A stretch of 64,000 bases of DNA from Paguma larvata (Eukaryota; Chordata; Mammalia; Carnivora; Viverridae). The notes below the pieces were generated by a model. The model was given only the letters and a program-made list of their open reading frames with translations. It searched no databases and was not told the DNA's origin. The position numbers and the translations under genes were made by a program. The stretch lies in the NCBI GenBank assembly GCA_030068075.1, contig CM057836.1, forward strand, positions 67,493,788-67,557,787, in the 5' to 3' direction. Positions 61,099 to 64,000 of the stretch are shown piece after piece. Every line of letters starts with the position of its first letter. Position 1 is the first letter of the stretch.

Positions 61099-61142
61099 AT
61101 AGTGCTGGTAAGCCCTCATAATAGTGCTTGTAAGCCCTCAAA
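61099..61142 (+). repeat. 22-bp tandem duplication next to the L1 tail
   Basis: ATAGTGCTGGTAAGCCCTCA-TA (61099-61120) is followed directly by ATAGTGCTTGTAAGCCCTCA-AA (61121-61142), 20 of 22 bases identical. Confidence 0.9.
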
Positions 61143-61209
61143 AATGTTCCTAATATTATTCCTGCACTTTTCCTATTTAGACTAGACATCAATTATTTCT
61201 CAGTCTATA

Positions 61210-61304
61210 TTCTGTAATATCTCTACATCCAATGTGCGACTCAAATTCATATAACCCTAACATCAAGAGTCACATGCTCTACCCGCTGTGCCAGCCAGGC
61301 ACCC
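61210..61304 (-). repeat. Short-type carnivore SINE remnant
   Basis: Plus-strand 'atctctacatccaatgtgcg', 'agagtcacatgctctacccg' and 'ctgtgccagccaggcacccc' are the complement of the short SINE form also seen at 45273. The tail is lost or very short. Confidence 0.85.
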
Positions 61305-63324
61305 CTGATTTCACTCATTCTATTCCCTGCTTACCCACTATCTTTCTACTCCAGTTTAGCCCTTAATCAATCCAGAATAAGCCTCCTATACAACAGGACA
61401 GTCATATGATTTAATTACATACTTCCTAAGCAACCATTAATTACTTTCTTTCCCATGAAAGTAAGTAATATAGATAAATTACCTTTAAGCCAAAGCCGCA
61501 AACAATTTAACTTCATTTGTTCATTCACTAATCTACGCATTTAATAAATATTTTTGAGCACTTACCACATGGGCATTTTATCTTACCGCTCACTGTTTTC
61601 CAAATATTTCCATGTGCTTTCACTCATTATTTTTCTCATCGTGCTTCCTACCTGTAATGCCCCACTCTCTGCATTTTTAATTGTTCTCTTTTGTTTGTGA
61701 CAGCTTTGTTGATCAATACAAGATGTGGGTTCTTCTAATGAAACTCCATAACACTTTGTTTGCATTTTCTATTACCTTTATATTACCTCTCTGCCTTGAT
61801 TTTGTTTGTTTTGTGTAACAACTCTGTGATAGACTGACGTAAGCAAATATGGTGATGTACAACTATCAGGCTATTTTTTAATTTTGAAACATGAGGTTGA
61901 TGAACTTCAGCTATTTGCTGCGATCGTATTTCAAGTTTTGAAATTAAGTGAATCTCAGAACGAATTCTACCAAACATACTTTATTACAAGCAGACACTGC
62001 ACATTTTATACAACATATTTAGTAAATTCAATAAATTCCAGCTAAATTTGTGTGTTATAAACACCATCTTATATGAAATGTTATGGCAGGCATATATATG
62101 CAAGTGTTTCCAGCAGCATACATATATATATTTTTTTTATTTTTACTTTTTTACCCTATTGCTGATATCAGAGAATCAGAATCACTCCTAACTCATGACT
62201 GGATACAGAGCTATTTAACAATGAAGCTTTAGATGCCATCCCGAAGGAAGCAGACATTCTGAAACTTTATTCATACAAAGACTCTAAGTGTCTCTAAAAT
62301 ATTTTAGCTAATCCATATTTTAATACTTTTAATTTCATCAATAACTTCCCTTGCTAATTATACTAATTATGCTTTTAATTTCAAAAATAATAATGCTAGT
62401 AAACAAAGTCTGAAGTGTTAATTGAGACATAGAAAAGCAAGATGTTTATAGTAGTCTTCTTCAGAATTTAGCATATTGGATATCGTAACCACCCATGAAA
62501 TGCACATTTTGAAGTAGAACAAATGACTGCCCCTAACACTGTGGAATAAATTAGTATATATACACTTAATATTACATGCTGATACATCTTAAAGTAAATT
62601 ACAGACATTAAAACATAACCTATTTCAATAAAAATACCTTTGTAAAAGGTAAAAGCCATAAGTTTCTATTTCATATTCAGTGATATCAATGCCTACTAGA
62701 AAACAGATGCTAATTAAGTACGTACCTACTGACTGATATGAACTGAACAAAATACTGGCATAAAAATCTAATGAGAATAATTTTGCTGCACTACCCAGAC
62801 TAACAATATCACTGGCTTTTTAATCTAAAATAAAGTACATCCAAACAAGTAATGTGAATGTTTCTTCTAGCCTAAAGGTTTAAATCACTGAATAGATTTG
62901 AAACACCTTTGCTTTAAAGGATAATTTCAAATCTAGCTAGCTAGCCTTCTGAAGTCACTCTTTAACTCATTATTCAAATTCTTATTTTTTGAAACTTAAT
63001 TTTTTCAAATTCTATAGAGTCATAAATATTATTGTTCCAGCAATATATTTGAAATGTATCTTGGCCCTGAAAATAAACATTTTGTTTCAAAGAGAGGTAT
63101 GATAAAATCTATCACAATAATAATGGATTTATCTGGCCTCCCTATTAATTTTTACTTTGATTTACATAAATTTAAGACATGTGGATTAGTTGCGTACATA
63201 TTTAAAACTGTTATATCTTTTGGTGACTTAATTACTTAATGTTATAAAATATTCTTTATATCTAGTAGGTCTCTAGTGTTAAAGTCTACCCTACATGTTT
63301 TTATCATAGTGGTAAGAGCTGTGA
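61305..63324. other. Anonymous AT-rich intergenic DNA
   Basis: No gene or clear repeat over 2 kb. Short ORFs only. Confidence 0.5.
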
Positions 63325-64000
63325 AATTTCTTTAATGGAATATAACAAATTACCAAAAATGAAGAACCTCAAAATGGCATGTATTTGTTATCTTATAATT
63401 TCCAGGGTGAGGAATCCAGAAATAGATTACCTAGGTCCTCCACTAAAGGTCTCACATGGCTGCATTCCAAATGTCATGCTGTCAGGGCCACCATCTCATC
63501 TGCTCTTTGGAGTCTTTTTTGGGCTCTCTGGTTATTGTCAGAACTCTCTCTCTCTGCAGCTGTAGGACTGAGGTCACTGCTTTCCTGTTGTCTGTTGAGT
63601 GGGTGCCACTCTGAGTTCCTGGAAGATGCTCTCAGGGCCCAGTCATGAGCACCTTTCACAGAAGGGTACTTCTTCAAAGCTAGTGAGGAGGCTCTTTCAT
63701 TGTCTCCCTTCAGGGAAGGTCTGGAGCCTCTCTGAAAGGGCTCAGAGGATTAAGTCAAGTCCAGCAAGGATAATCTCCTTTAGGTCAACTCTAAATTGAG
63801 AGATTAAAGACCTTAATTATATCTGCAAATCTCTTCACCATGCTACCTTTCATGGAGTGGGATCCCAGCATAGACATGAGACTCACCTTCACTAAAGGCG
63901 CTCACTTCCTGCACAATGCAAGGGCCTAACAGCACTTTAAGTCCTCATAACTCTCATTCCCACTTGTTCTTTTGTTGTCACATATTTTTAAACCCCATAA
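63325..64000. repeat. Ancient LTR-like remnant running off the window end (tentative)
   Basis: 'ataacaaattaccaaaaatg', 'cctcaaaatggcatgtattt', 'gttatcttataatttccagg', 'aaggataatctcctttaggt' and 'ccttaattatatctgcaaat' occur in the order of old ERVL-like LTRs ('taacaaattaccacaaactt', 'tattatcttacagttctgg', 'aggataatctccccatctc', 'cttaacttaatcacatctgc'). GC content is higher than its surroundings. The overlapping ORFs of 60-90 codons are without other support. Confidence 0.5.

Noticed and set aside
63335..63799. Several overlapping ORFs of 66-89 codons on both strands
   Set aside because: They lie in an ancient LTR-like remnant of higher GC content, where fewer stops are expected; no motif is seen.

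Overview
This window reads as intergenic nuclear DNA from a carnivoran, most likely a felid. The diagnostic features are about twenty copies of the tRNA-Lys-derived carnivore SINE (A-box region TGGCTCAGTCGGTTAAG, a middle reading CTGACAGCTCAGAGCCTGGAGCC, a CT-rich stretch, then an A/T tail). The middle and CT-rich parts match the feliform version, not the canid one. A carnivore-type LINE-1 with a matching 3' end supports this. I found no host protein-coding exon, no convincing structural RNA gene, no CpG island and no CRISPR array. The only long coding-like sequence is decayed LINE-1 ORF2. I did not see a previously undescribed biological system here.

Layout. 1-9 kb is mostly anonymous AT-rich DNA with a CpG-rich (young) SINE at 2.75 kb, a 488-bp solitary class-II-like retroviral LTR with a perfect 6-bp target duplication at 4.39-4.87 kb, and MIR and SINE copies. 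9-21 kb has an L2 tail, an old minus-strand L1 end, a repeat-poor stretch (12.7-18.2 kb) and an L1 cluster (18.9-20.8 kb) cut by SINEs in both orientations. 21-30 kb is repeat-poor, with a pure (GT)n array, a polypyrimidine tract, L2 tails and a clear MIR. 30.1-30.4 kb carries a degenerate TTAGGG cluster fused to a carnivore L1 3' end. 30.5-45.6 kb is the most layered part: many SINEs (one head-to-tail pair, one nested pair), decayed L1M copies, MIRs, a GAAA homopurine tract, and two pieces of one ancient LTR-like family in opposite orientation. 45.7-48.2 kb is a 5'-truncated L1 bounded by a 12-bp target duplication and interrupted by a SINE. 48.2-57 kb is repeat-poor apart from MIR-like and L1M remnants. 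57.06-61.1 kb is the longest element, a 4-kb L1 holding almost all of ORF2 in broken frames plus a 3' UTR. The window closes with a short SINE remnant and an ancient LTR-like remnant near 63.3-64 kb.

The repeats can be ordered by nesting: MIR and L2 are oldest, then L1M and ancient LTR-like pieces, then carnivore L1 copies, then felid SINEs inserted into all of them. Nothing suggests the pieces act together as genes. What they could still do is supply Pol III box sequences, polyadenylation signals, or inverted SINE pairs if the region is transcribed.

Limits: repeat family names come from recognised sequence patterns, not from an alignment. Boundaries without target-site duplications are approximate, and sub-family names are avoided unless the pattern is clear.
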